Below the pieces are notes generated by a model. It searched no databases. It saw nothing but the letters and a program-made list of their open reading frames with translations, and had not been told where the DNA came from. A program made the translations under genes and the position numbers. 64,000 nucleotides of DNA from Platycnemis pennipes (Eukaryota; Arthropoda; Insecta; Odonata; Platycnemididae), in the NCBI GenBank assembly GCA_933228895.1, contig OW121846.1, positions 111,183,054 through 111,247,053 on the forward strand. Reading direction: 5' to 3'. Positions 11,928 to 21,219 of this stretch are shown in pieces. Each line of letters starts with the position of its first letter. Within the stretch, counting starts at the first letter, position 1.

Positions 11928-12181
11928 GTACTGTAAGTGTGCTAGGTAAGTGGTCTGTAACTGTGCTATGAACTGTACTGGAATGTTTCAAATCAAGTAC
12001 AGTTCCCACAGTACAGTCACAGTAGAATTTCCACAGTACAGTCGCTGTGGACATTCCACAGTACAGTCGCAGTGGACATGCCACAGTACAGTCACAGTGG
12101 ACATACCACAGTACAGTTGCAGTGGACATGCTACAGTACAGTCACAGTGCATTCACCACAGCTCAGTTAGAGTGCATTTAA
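11928..12181. repeat. Word block B: ~7 tandem 25 bp units plus inverted words
   Basis: From 12007 to about 12181 a 25 bp unit of the form CACAGTACAGTCRCAGTGG plus six bases repeats about seven times, becoming degenerate at the right end. Upstream (11930-11990) the same word appears inverted, as GGAACTGTACTG and GAACTGTACTGG. There are no spacers, so it is not a CRISPR array. From 12182 to 12395 nothing is recognisable. Confidence 0.85.
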
Positions 12182-12397
12182 GTACAGATCCAGGGATTGG
12201 CCCACCGTCGCCTGCTTTGGCTAGAATTTTCTACATTTGTTCCAAGGTGTCTTAAACTTACACAATTTGAAGTCAGCCAGGCCCACCCCTTCAAATTCTT
12301 TTCTTGATTAGTCCCCAATGCATCTTTCACACTATTGCCAGAGTGCTTCGGAAATGCACACCCATACCACAATATTAAATATCCCTTATGGAAATTT

Positions 12398-12530
12398 CAG
12401 ATCAGGTCTGATCTGGAAATGCCAGATCAGGAAATGAGCTGAATTAAATCCTGATCAGTTCTGATCTGGCAAACCTGATCTCATCAAGATTAAATCAGCT
12501 CATTTCCTGATCTGGCTGTACCTGATCAGG
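12398..12530. repeat. Palindromic word block C (GATCAGG/CCTGATC)
   Basis: Arms at 12421-12450 and 12488-12516 are near-perfect inverted copies that start GCCAGATCAGGAAATGAGCT. In all, eight GATC words occur in about 130 bp, nearly all as GATCAGG, GATCTGG or their inverses. The RNA or single strand could fold into a ~30 bp stem. No coding content. Confidence 0.8.
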
Positions 12531-12549
12531 TTTGATGTCGACCCAGCGA

Positions 12550-12740
12550 GAACAAGTTGGTGGATTCCACGCAGGTACAACATGGATATGTACGTGGAAA
12601 TTGGGTGGAATCCACGTGAATATGGTCAACAGATCCACAAAATTTCCACCAAGATGCCAAATTTCTACGTGGGATCCGCATTGATTCCACGTGGATTTCA
12701 CCAACCTACTAATTTCCACCATGGATCCACAAATTCCACA
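12550..12740. repeat. Palindromic word block D (GTGGATTCCAC)
   Basis: The word GTGGAATCCAC/GTGGATTCCAC and partial forms recur in both orientations, including GGTGGATTCCACG at 12550, GGTGGAATCCACG near 12606, CCACGTGGATTTCACC near 12690, and CATGGATCCAC near 12719. It is the last of four such blocks and directly abuts the env relic of the neighbouring provirus. Confidence 0.75.
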
Positions 12741-12762
12741 TTAGTAGTGCGTCTTCGTTCTC

Positions 12763-13395
12763 TTGTATTTCCCTAATGGTTGAGTTAACAGTTCTTAAGG
12801 TGGCTTTTACGACGGTCATTTGTTCTCTGGTGAGCTTCAATATACCTGTTTGTTCAGTTTCCAATCTATCAATCTTTTCTGTATAATATTTAGCATCCGC
12901 CTCGTCCATGGTACCGAATAAAATTTTACTTAATTCCCCTATGAAATTAAGCGCACCTCTCTTCATTCTCAGTGGGCTTTCCTGATTGCGCGCTAACTAA
13001 TTGACTATTTGTCTCTCATTTTTAATGTCCTTAATCTTAATTGGCACGTAATGCAACAGCTGAGTACAATCTGTGACATTCGCCCATGAATTATTAATAT
13101 ATTTTTGACAAAAACCTATAGTATAATTCGCATACATTAGTAGACTTTCGTGCTTAACATCTATATCAGACAAATTAACATACGTAACAACTCTCCATTC
13201 AGAGCTAAATAGTTGTGCCTCTCCTTTGTGTTCATTGAAGTATTACTATATTTTAGACAAAAACTTATAGTATAATTAGCATACATGGCTAAACTTTCAT
13301 ACATAACGTCTATATCAGACAAATTAACATATGCAACAACTCTCCATTCAGAGCTAAATAGTTGTGCCTCTCCTTTGTGTTCATTCCAGTAATGG
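12763..13395 (-). pseudogene. env (baculovirus F-like) fragment
   Basis: The clearest part is the open stretch from 12966 down to about 12765. It reads a basic RMKR site followed by GALNFIGELSKILFGTMDEA, matching the furin site and fusion-peptide region of F-like envelopes. Upstream, in broken frames to about 13395, lies ectodomain-like sequence with a stop codon between it and the cleavage site. A 149 bp tandem duplication shifts the frame. No transmembrane anchor or C-terminal half is present. In a whole element this protein would mediate membrane fusion; this one cannot be made. Confidence 0.75.
13101..13389. repeat. 149 bp tandem duplication within env
   Basis: Bases 13101-13240 recur at 13250-13389 with about ten differences; shared stretches include AACTCTCCATTCAGAGCTAA. 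The offset of 149 is not a multiple of three, so it breaks the env frame. From 13395 to 13810 the provirus holds only unrecognised sequence where the integrase core should be. Confidence 0.85.
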
Positions 13396-13811
13396 ATTAA
13401 TAGAACGATTTCAGCCTATTTGCATGGCTCTTTTCTTTACGCTCCTTTTCACAACAAAAACTCGGACTACTTATTTTCTACGCTTAAACCTAGGCCATTC
13501 TCTGTTTTTAGACGCTCCAGAGCTGAAAACTCCTACCTGATGCGCCCAATACATCGCACTAACGCGTAATTGTAAATAATTCCTCACATCTGGCTCAAAC
13601 TTTTGCAATTCATTGCCATTGTCCATGGCAAACTCTGCCTCTCTACCAAATTTGAAGGGAAAACTATTTAATCATTGTTTCAATAAGGACATATAAATGT
13701 AATATAACTATTGTAACAATTGTACAAAATGTATAACATTATAGTTCAGTTTTCTACGTTGAAATTATCTGCATCGGCATTTTGGTCTTTCCTTCTCGTC
13801 AGTTTATTCTT

Positions 13812-14125
13812 CTAACATGCCGCGCACATACGGATGTATTTCTCCACACCCTGCTTCATTCTGATTGGCCACGAGGAATATAATTTCATCCTCTCATACG
13901 TCCTCTTCATCCCATGGTGACCTCCCATCGGTGAATCGTGGAATTCCTTCCGTATTCTCTCATTTCTCTCTTCTGAAATATTAGTGGTGCCGTCCTCTTC
14001 TCTTCTTCCTTTCTCTTCTTTCTTCTCCTCTCTCCATGGCATCTTATTTGGTCCTTTGAATTCCTCTCTTGTTCTCTTCGCTTCTTCCTCTATGACCTCT
14101 CTTTTCTTTCTCTCTTCTAAAATAC
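13812..14125 (-). pseudogene. Integrase N-terminal zinc-binding fragment
   Basis: After an acidic/basic linker the minus-strand frame reads EFHDSPMGGHHGMKRTYERM and ends in YIRMCAAC, the H-H-C-C zinc module that opens retroviral and gypsy integrases. The frame differs from pol upstream and stops at 13812 just after the cysteines. The catalytic DDE core is absent, deleted rather than mutated. The linker is partly duplicated (see 13984-14230). Confidence 0.8.
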
Positions 14126-14230
14126 TAGTGGTGCCATCCTCTTATCTTCTTCCTTCTTCTGTCTTGGGCATCCCATTTGATCCTTCGAACTCCTCTTTTG
14201 TTTTCTCCTCTTCTTCCTCCGTGACGTCTA
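13984..14230. repeat. ~145 bp tandem duplication in the pol linker
   Basis: The segment beginning GTGGTGCC at 13984 recurs at 14129, followed in both copies by pyrimidine-rich sequence and an ATTTGRTCCTTYGAAYTCCTC-like stretch. On the coding strand it encodes glutamate/lysine/arginine-rich linker between RNase H and integrase. The duplication helps explain the frame break between the two domains. Confidence 0.7.
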
Positions 14231-16487
14231 CTTCCTCCGTGCTGTCATCATCTTCTCTCTCATCGAGAAGCGTCATCTTGTGCACTCTGCTGAGGGCGTC
14301 GGCGTTGGAATTTAATTTTCCTTTCTTGTACTCCTTGTACTCGTACTCTTCCAACTTGAGCCGCCAACGCATCAGTCTTGACGTAGGATCCCGGATGCTG
14401 AAAATCCATGTAAGGGGCTTGTGGTCTGTTACAATTGTAAATTTCCGACCGTACAGATATGGTCGAAAATATTTTGTCCCCCATATTATCGCCAATAATT
14501 CCTTCTCTATTGTCGAATAGTTCTTTTCCGCTTTGTTGAGGGATCTGCTTGCGAAAGCTACAGGCAAATCCTTCCCAATTTCGCCTTGCGACAAAACGCA
14601 ACCCAATGCTTCATTGCTTGCATCGGTTGTCAGGATGAATTCCTGCGAGAAATCTGGATATTTAAGAATCGGCTCCGTGGTCAGAAGAAATTCCAATTTT
14701 TCAAAACTTGCCTGTTGGTTACTGACCCAATTTAATGTTACCTTTTTCTTGAGCAGCTCATGCAGTGGCTTCGCTATTTTACTGAACTCGGGGATAATCC
14801 ATCGGTAATATCCCGCTAAGCCTAGAAACCCCTTCAATTGTTTAGTGGTTTTAGGCAAAGGGAATTCTTTTACCTTCCTGACCTTTTCTTGGTTGGTTTT
14901 CACCCCATACTCTGAGATTACATGGCCCAGATTATCCACTTCCCTTTTGAGAAATTCGCACTTATCCGGGTGCAATTTCAGATTATTTTCTCTCAGCCTG
15001 TCCAAAATTTCTTTGAGTTTTTCGTTGTGGTTCTGCAACGAATTCCCGTAGGTTACTATGCCATCAAGATATAATAAACACTTGATGCTCTTCCGTCCAA
15101 ATGGGTTACGAACAATTTCTAAGTACTCGTAAGTGCTGAGTGCTGTCTTCTCCCTGTCTTCTCTCTTCAAGGGGATTTGGTGGAATCCGCTCGCCAAGTC
15201 CAGCGTAGAGAAGTTGCGTGCTTTTCCCAGCTGGTCAAGGATCTCGTTGATATTTGGAAGAAGACACGCATCTCCCATCGTGACGTCATCCAGTTTTCGG
15301 TAGTCCACGACAATTCTCCACCTTTTCTCTACGGAAAGGTCCAATTTCTTCGGAACGACTAAAATGAGCGAGTTCCACACGCTCCTGCTCGGGACGATAA
15401 CTCCTTCCTTCAACATCTTCTTCACTTGCTTGTCTACTTTTTCCTTATGTGCCTCCGGTAATCTGTAGGGTTTTATATTGATCGGTTTGACAGGATCAAT
15501 TAGAGGAGTTGGTATCGCATGCTCTATGGCATTGGTGCACGAGAGGGAATCACCTGGCAAGTAAAATACATCTTGGTATTTTTCCAACATATTGACTAGC
15601 TCCTTCCTTTCTTCTCTATTCAAATGTTGAAGTCGCAAAGAATCCAGCAAAAGTTTCTCTCTTTTTAATGCTGAACCAGACTGATACCCTTCGAGTACGT
15701 TCACCTCTCTAGGGCTAATGCTCTCTAGGTCAACCTCTGAAAGAACGGTTTCATTTTCAAAATTCAATTCTTGATCATTAATTGATATCAGTTGCACTAA
15801 TGGAGCCTCAACCTCTATGTCTTCATCATTTGAATTCACGAGGCTCGTGATGCACTCGTTTCCTACACTGACGATAAGTGATGCCGCAATGTGTACACCT
15901 GGGCAGATCTCCCTCTTTTCTAATATACCCACGCCATCTTTCTCTGAATGACACTTAACTATCACCTCACTCCTAGCGGGTAGCGTTAAGTGGGTCACTC
16001 GTCTTGCTTGCGGGCACATTTTGTCATTTGGTCGGGAGTCAAATTTGACGATTACATCCTGCATGGTAATCATTCTTTTCTCGTAACTAATTTGCGCCTG
16101 CATTTCGCCCAAAAAGTCCTTACCCAAGATCCCGTCATGTTTTAGGGTAAGATTCTCATCAGCAATTTGGAATTTATGGGATGTTTTCCGGTCCTCCGTC
16201 ATCAGAGTGAGATTAACCGATCCCAGGGTGCTCACTATCTCACCCGTCACTCCCATAATCTTTATGCTCTCTTTTGGGAAGTAGTCAATACCTCCTTTTA
16301 ACAGTGATGCCTTTATTACACTGACATCGGCTCCCGTGTCCACGAGAAAGGCAAACCTTTCCCCTTCACATTCTTCTACGAAGAACGACACCGTATCTGC
16401 GGCGTCCGACTTGAGGGCACTCACCCTCCTCATTATGGCCACATTCCTACTCGGCCCGTTTCCCTTAGGGTCCCATTTTTTTTCCAT
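14142..16487 (-). pseudogene. pol: protease, reverse transcriptase, RNase H (defective)
   Basis: An open frame of 781 codons overlaps gag by 55 bp in the -1 frame. The aspartic protease has LVDTGADVSVIK (catalytic Asp about residue 50). The reverse transcriptase begins about residue 340, with motif A at LDLASGF (429-435). A block between residues 450 and 470 is missing, and the catalytic YxDD reads YLDG (473-476), so polymerase activity should be lost. RNase H follows, with TTDAS (Asp 622) and VTDHKPL (Asp 688). The frame ends in an acidic linker before the integrase fragment. Its family makes DNA from the element's RNA inside virus-like particles. Confidence 0.9.
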
Positions 16488-17326
16488 CCCCAGGGCCCTT
16501 CCTCTCGATCCTTGGGTCTCTTCTCTGGGTCACCCTTCGGCGCCTTACAGTCTCTCGCCAAGTGACCATGACGGTTGCAGTTAAAACATCTCATCCCGGT
16601 CAAAGCCCTCACGTCCCTGGCTTCTTCTCTGCTTCGCTTCAAATAACATTTGGACGAGGAGTGACCTACTTTATTGCAGTTTTCGCACCTCATTTTCGGG
16701 CCTGTCATTGGACCTCTATTGCCCCTTTCTTTCTGCGACAATATTGCACTTTCCTCTTCTAGTGCAATTTCAATGGCGGACGAGAGAAGAATTTTCTCTC
16801 CGCGGCTCCTAACAATAGTTTGGATCCTGTCATTACTAAGACCCTGTATAAAACATGCTTTTGCTAGGTGATTAACGAGAGCTATAGCTCCGTTAATTTC
16901 CTCGTTCGTTAAATCTCTTCTAGCCGCATCCCTTAATTCCGTTTGCATTGAGTCTGTTCGGCTTCCCCACGAAGCTATTGACTCTGCTACGCCCTGTTTA
17001 GAATTAAACATCTTACACGCGTAGTAATCAAGGGTTCTTTTCGTGGAGTAATTTTCCTCCAATACGTTTCTTACTCTTTCCCACGTATCCGTTAGATCCC
17101 TAACAATAAGTTTTGACCTGGCCTCGCCAGTCACCTTAGCCTTCACAAATTTCAGAAGTTTGTCATGGTTGTCGGGATGAACGAGCTCAAATGCTACATC
17201 TACGTTATCAATAAATTCCCTTAACTTCCTTTTGTCTCCATCGAAAGGCTGGGAAATCAATTTAATTGCCTCCATTATTCCACAGTAGTCACTTGAACTA
17301 CCTGCCCTGTCACTACTATCTGGCAT
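16433..17326 (-). CDS. gag polyprotein with two zinc knuckles
   Basis: A complete frame of 297 codons starts at the ATG at 17326. The N-terminal two thirds look like a gypsy-type capsid region (for example FDGDKRKLREFIDNVD at 28-43). Two CCHC knuckles follow: CENCNKVGHSSSKC (214-227) and CFNCNRHGHLARDC (247-260), which in this family bind the genomic RNA. The C-terminus overlaps pol by 55 bp with a run of A at the slip point. Gag would form the particle shell. It is the only intact frame of the provirus, so a gag-only product is conceivable but unproven. Confidence 0.9.
   Translation of the reverse strand: MPDSSDRAGSSSDYCGIMEAIKLISQPFDGDKRKLREFIDNVDVAFELVHPDNHDKLLKFVKAKVTGEARSKLIVRDLTDTWERVRNVLEENYSTKRTLDYYACKMFNSKQGVAESIASWGSRTDSMQTELRDAARRDLTNEEINGAIALVNHLAKACFIQGLSNDRIQTIVRSRGEKILLSSAIEIALEEESAILSQKERGNRGPMTGPKMRCENCNKVGHSSSKCYLKRSREEARDVRALTGMRCFNCNRHGHLARDCKAPKGDPEKRPKDREEGPWGWKKNGTLRETGRVGMWP
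16475..16483 (-). promoter_or_regulatory. Likely -1 frameshift slippery site in the gag-pol overlap
   Basis: Eight A residues followed by T on the minus strand, in gag phase TGG AAA AAA AAT, give the heptamer A AAA AAT. The pol frame is exactly one base back from gag and opens at 16487. This is the arrangement used for -1 ribosomal frameshifting; a downstream pseudoknot was not modelled. Confidence 0.7.
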
Positions 17327-17568
17327 TTTGAATTATTTTATAGAGATACCGAACCACAATATTATTAGGGTAGGGGAGAAGGGAATGAGTGTGACTCACC
17401 GATACAGTCTATGTGCCGATGGTCCTCCGGCAGCTACTCTCTGAGCTGTATTCCCTCGGCAGTGTCTGCGGCGCTAATCCTCTTCTCCTCTGGCGTCGAA
17501 TCTGCCTCCTGTCTCCCTCTGCGACGTTCCGGCCTCTGTGGCGGGGTGGCGTCGAGTCAGCCCTTTCT

Positions 17569-17796
17569 CGGCGACGGCAGCGTCTCAGCTCCCGTCGAAT
17601 TTCCGGTGTCTCTCGGCGACGGCAGCGTCTCTGCTCCCCGTCGAATCTCCGGCGTCTCACGGCGACGGCAGCTCTCTGCTTCCCGTCGAATCTCCGGCGT
17701 CTCATGGCGACGGCAGCGTCTCTGCTCCCCGTCGAATCTCCGGCGTCTCACGGCGACGGCAGCGTCTCAGCTCCCCGTCGAATCTCCGGCGTTGCA
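17569..17796. repeat. Five tandem 45-46 bp GC-rich units in the provirus leader
   Basis: The unit starts CGGCGACGGCAGCGTCTC and ends CGAATCTCCGGCGTCTCA. It repeats five times at 17569, 17614, 17660, 17705 and 17751, and a decayed sixth begins at 17797. The 46 bp period is not a multiple of three, so the long overlapping frames it creates on both strands are artefacts. It lies between the primer-binding site and gag. Confidence 0.9.
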
Positions 17797-17890
17797 CGGC
17801 TACGGCAACGTCTCTCTGCGCTCGCTTTTCACTCGAATCTGCGTCAGTCTTCTGAACGCAGAATTCGAACCTAGCAATCGCTGTACCTTA

Positions 17891-17907
17891 CCCCACACCT
17901 GACACCA
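17891..17907 (-). promoter_or_regulatory. Candidate tRNA primer-binding site
   Basis: The minus strand reads TGGTGTCAGGTGTGGGG. It starts with the TGG complementary to a tRNA CCA end and directly follows the LTR-like segment (…CGTTAT). Position and form fit a retroelement primer-binding site. The tRNA species is not identified. Confidence 0.6.
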
Positions 17908-18150
17908 ATAACGTTTCTATGTCGTGTCCCGATTGCTCAGTACACACAAACAGAAACTGAGAAAGCGACCCGAGTGGCTAAGTCGACTCTCTCTAGGGGT
18001 ATTAGGTACTAAAGAGTTGAAACTCAAGCGATGCTAGTGGGAAGAGACTTTATTTGGTTCTGGTACAATGTCCAAAGGACCATAGCCTTCGGCAGCGAGC
18101 GATGGTCTCTCCCCCGAGTCTATGGATTCAGGGGTTTATAAACGATTTCC
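17908..18150 (-). promoter_or_regulatory. LTR-like segment with TATA box and poly(A) signal
   Basis: On the minus strand a TATA motif TTTATAAA (18135-18142) is followed about 85 bp later by AATAAA (18054-18049) and then the LTR end at 17908. This is the U3-R-U5 order of a 5' LTR. The upstream LTR boundary cannot be fixed because there is no second LTR to compare; it may reach 18330. A run of 12 G lies near 18159-18170. Confidence 0.55.
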
Positions 18151-18339
18151 CCGCGAGGGGGGGGGGGGAGCGAAGCATCTGCGGCGAGGGAGGGAAAAGG
18201 ACAGGGTTTCTTTCTCCACTCAGGGCTATCTTGGGAGAATCCCGCATAAGGTTGCACTTTTCGTTTCCGTCTCCACTAAAATGCATCCATGAGTGCTGGG
18301 GAAGTTTATGGTTCCCTTCAGGCTCTAATGAGACCTCTT

Positions 18340-19060
18340 AATGAATCTACGTCCTTTTTCCTCCAATCGCTGCAGATGTCCACTCCAGGGTTCACAGCTG
18401 TCCCTTTACTAGGACACACTTGCAGCTGATACATAAATAAGATGCTGAGGGCTCTTGCCCAGCTGACAACCTCAGACACAGATGCCTTTTGGTCGTAATG
18501 CACAACAATGTGATACAAGATTTTGGTGTTCCATGGTTGATTATGCTAACCGTGTTAAATAATTCTTTGTAAATTATTAATTTTCATTAGGGTTTTTATG
18601 TATGTTCTGATATGTGAAAGTTTGCTTTCAATCAATATGCATTTACTAAGACACGTTCTATTATTTGTAAATTTCCTCGTCAACTACTGAGTGATCGTAT
18701 ACCTAGTGAAATTTCTTTTATTCTATGTGTTGATTGGAACAAAATGAAAAATGAATAATTATGTCTGCAACACATTAGTGTATCCTGAATGAGTTAATTT
18801 GTTTTGGCTTTTCATCAATAAATATTAATAATATGGTCAGATTTGATTTAGATTTTTAGTAGTGTTATGTTGTTTATTAAACTGCAGATATAACAAACAC
18901 TTACTCATAGTGATGCCCAATTACCTCATCTAATCGTGGTGATGGCGGAGGTAAGGGAAATGATGCTGTTGCTGCATCAAAATCACTAGCCCGGTCCATT
19001 TCTTCCTCAGACTTATTATCGTATTCACTGTTTGCCGTTCTCTGTCTTTTTGGCGCACTG
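18340..19060. other. No recognisable feature
   Basis: A+T-rich sequence without long frames, repeats shared with the rest of the window, or identifiable motifs. Confidence 0.5.
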
Positions 19061-20370
19061 CATTCGAATAATGGTGCTACCGAAGAATGATGAAGTTAAA
19101 ATGGATCGACCGAGTGACAAATGAAGAAGTCTTAAGGCCATTCTACAATGGGCGTAAGCCGTAAGACGTAAGCCGTAAGAGCTGTCGTAAGGGCTGTCGT
19201 AAGACGTAAGGAGCTGTCGTAAGGGACATGGCCAAGTCCCATCTCTACGTCTTACGTCTAACGGCAGGCCAATCAGAGCGCCTATTTACTACTGCCAGTG
19301 TCAGTCACGGGTTATTGCTTTTATGGAAGTTTTTTTGACTTCGAGAAGAATTGCGGACGTATTTGAAATAATCTTTGGTCGTGAATTTGAAAGATGGCGA
19401 GTTTAGACGAGCCTATCATTAACTGATGCCTCATTGAATAATGTTTGGATTGTTTCATCCCACATTCTAACTAAATCTTTATTGTATGAACCAGTTTCGT
19501 GGTTTATTTGGATGATTAGTGGTCTTGTAAGCTTTTAATGGCATATACTGATCGACACCCACCAATATCGTCCAAAATGTCAAAAACTCAGTGGAATGGA
19601 CAGTTGTAATTCTATGATAAGATGAAAGGGTACACTGAAATAAATAAGGTAAATCAAAGATTGTCTTGCTGTTAACTTTCATGACCGTTATTTATATAGA
19701 AATCAATAGTTAGACAGCGGACTAATAAGTGCATTGAAGCCCATAATGATTTTTGCTCTGAGTTTATTTGGTCATTTAAGACCGAACAACATTGATTTGT
19801 TTCAGTTCTGATCACATCCCAGACAGCCCTGTTAGCATCGCAAATGCTTGTCTTCAATAACTAAGTAATCGTATATTTGTTGACAGTGTTCTCTATTCTA
19901 CGCCATAAAAAATCGACACTCATTTGTCTTCAATATCCATGTATATACGACCGGAGTTCTTCCGAATGCACCGTGATCGATGTCGATATTTTTACGGCAT
20001 ACGTCAGCATTGGAGATTGCCTGTCGTAAGGAAATCCTTACGTCTTAAGTGCTACGGCTTACGTCTTACGGCTTACGTCCATTGTAGAATGGGCTTTAGG
20101 AAGAGTCGGAGAACAGAGAAGTCTGCTGAAAACTATAAAACGAAGACGGGACAATCTTAAGACACGATGGACTGCTGAAGACAATCATCGAGGGACAAGT
20201 TTACGGGAAGAATGGAAAGGCATGCCTAGTATGAGTTTTATATAACAGGTCGTAAAGTACGTGAAAAGGAGGAACTACGTTAATATGAAGAGGTTGGCTG
20301 ATAGAAGAATCAAGTGGAGGGCTGCATCAAATCATTCCTAGGATTGTTGACCCATGGTGATGATGATGAA
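19060..20370 (+). pseudogene. RTE-like LINE 3' fragment, interrupted by a DNA transposon
   Basis: Bases 19060-19134 and 20096-20360 together match the C-terminal coding end and 3' tail seen in the other RTE copies of this window (RRMMKLKWIDRVTNEEV, later KRLADRRIKWRAASNHS then a stop). It ends in GGATTGTTGACCCATG plus TGATGATGATGA, the tail type of this family. Between the parts sits a 961 bp Harbinger-type element. It is heavily 5'-truncated and frameshifted. Confidence 0.85.
19135..20095. mobile_element. Harbinger-type non-autonomous element, 961 bp, TTA target duplication
   Basis: The inverted ends AGGCCATTCTACAATGGGCG and AGCCCATTCTACAATGGACG are flanked by TTA at 19132-19134 and 20096-20098. 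CGTAAG/CTTACG words are reiterated for about 110 bp inside the left end and 70 bp inside the right, as expected for transposase-binding subterminal repeats. The interior has only short minus-strand frames (19479-19682, 19672-19857) that I do not recognise. It interrupts an RTE LINE, so it is younger than that copy. Confidence 0.9.
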
Positions 20371-21151
20371 CATAAACCTCAATCTTGTGCACCTTCTGAT
20401 GACTCTTCAAAGTACTAGTCGAGCCACAGTAAGTCAAACTCTTGTGACGCTTTGAACATACAGCGAAGGTTTTATTATTAATTGTTTGCTTGCTAAAATA
20501 CTTCCAAACAGCACTTGGAGGAGCCATGGCTGATGCAAAGGGCGGCAAACCGCTCTCCGATCGGCACAACACGAGCGCAACACAAGTAGCACGGTGACGA
20601 ATCAAACAATACGCATACTGGCCAACGCACGCAGCCTACAGTACAGTGCCATTGAAACTTCGTGACCCATGCGCAGAAGACCAAATTCGGAATGAACGAA
20701 TCTATTTTGAAGAAGGCGAATGCTCTAAAGCGATTTCTCGAGAAAACGTTTACAAAAAAGGCGCAATGTCAGCGCATATTAGCATTTAGAATCTTCGTCT
20801 CGCGGTCTACAATGTATTACTTTCGACCGCGAGTACCCGCCAGAAACACTAGGATTTTGATTGAAACTAAAAATCCTCAGCCGTACAGTTGGCAACTCCA
20901 ACCTGCCGGTGTCCGAAGCACTTCTCTCCCCTCCAAGATTCCCCCAACTGCGATGCAGAGTGAAATAGTATGGCGTGGAGCGAAGCGAGGCGGTAAAATT
21001 CAAATGCTGTGGCAAGTTAAAAATCGAAAATCGATCGGCTATGATCGATTTTGATCGATTTTTCAAAAAAAAAGTCGACTTCGATTAAATTGAAAACCGA
21101 AGTGTGATAATCGATTTTCGATTTAAATCGAAATCGATTTTACAATCCCTA
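20340..21151 (-). pseudogene. hAT element 5' end: terminal repeat and BED-finger start
   Basis: On the minus strand the terminus begins TAGGGATTGTAAAATCGATT (from 21151), followed by 150 bp rich in ATCGATTTT words and about 450 bp of leader. The frame near 20527 then reads MAPPSAVWKYFSKQ, continuing to YCGSTSTLKSHQKVHK near 20385. That is a BED zinc finger with a local frame disturbance at its cysteines. The rest of the transposase is missing; it stops against the RTE tail at about 20370. TAGGGAT ends are common in hAT elements. Confidence 0.75.
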
Positions 21152-21219
21152 CCCTGGACTTTTGTTTCTTTTCCTCTAACCCACCCTAGACGATTACCCT
21201 GGAAAAAGTCAATTCCATT

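Larger units (their letters stand above)
12760..18150 (-). mobile_element. Defective errantivirus-like (Ty3/gypsy) provirus
   Basis: On the minus strand the order is LTR-like signals (about 18142-17908), primer-binding site, GC-rich leader, gag, pol in the -1 frame, an integrase fragment and an env fragment. This is the layout of insect errantiviruses, retroelements carrying a baculovirus F-like envelope gene. The copy is dead: part of the reverse transcriptase is deleted and its catalytic motif changed, the integrase core is missing, and env is short and broken. No 3' LTR was found; palindromic block D lies where it would be expected. Confidence 0.8.

Noticed and set aside
12007..12181. Regular 25 bp repeats as a possible CRISPR array
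   Set aside because: The units are directly adjacent with no unique spacers, and the surroundings are a eukaryotic repeat nest.
13984..14520. 178-codon plus-strand serine-rich frame
   Set aside because: It is the reverse-strand shadow of the acidic pol linker and RNase H coding sequence.
17409..17902. Several long overlapping reading frames on both strands
   Set aside because: They all lie over the 45-46 bp GC-rich array, whose period is not a multiple of three; frames open on both strands are a composition artefact.
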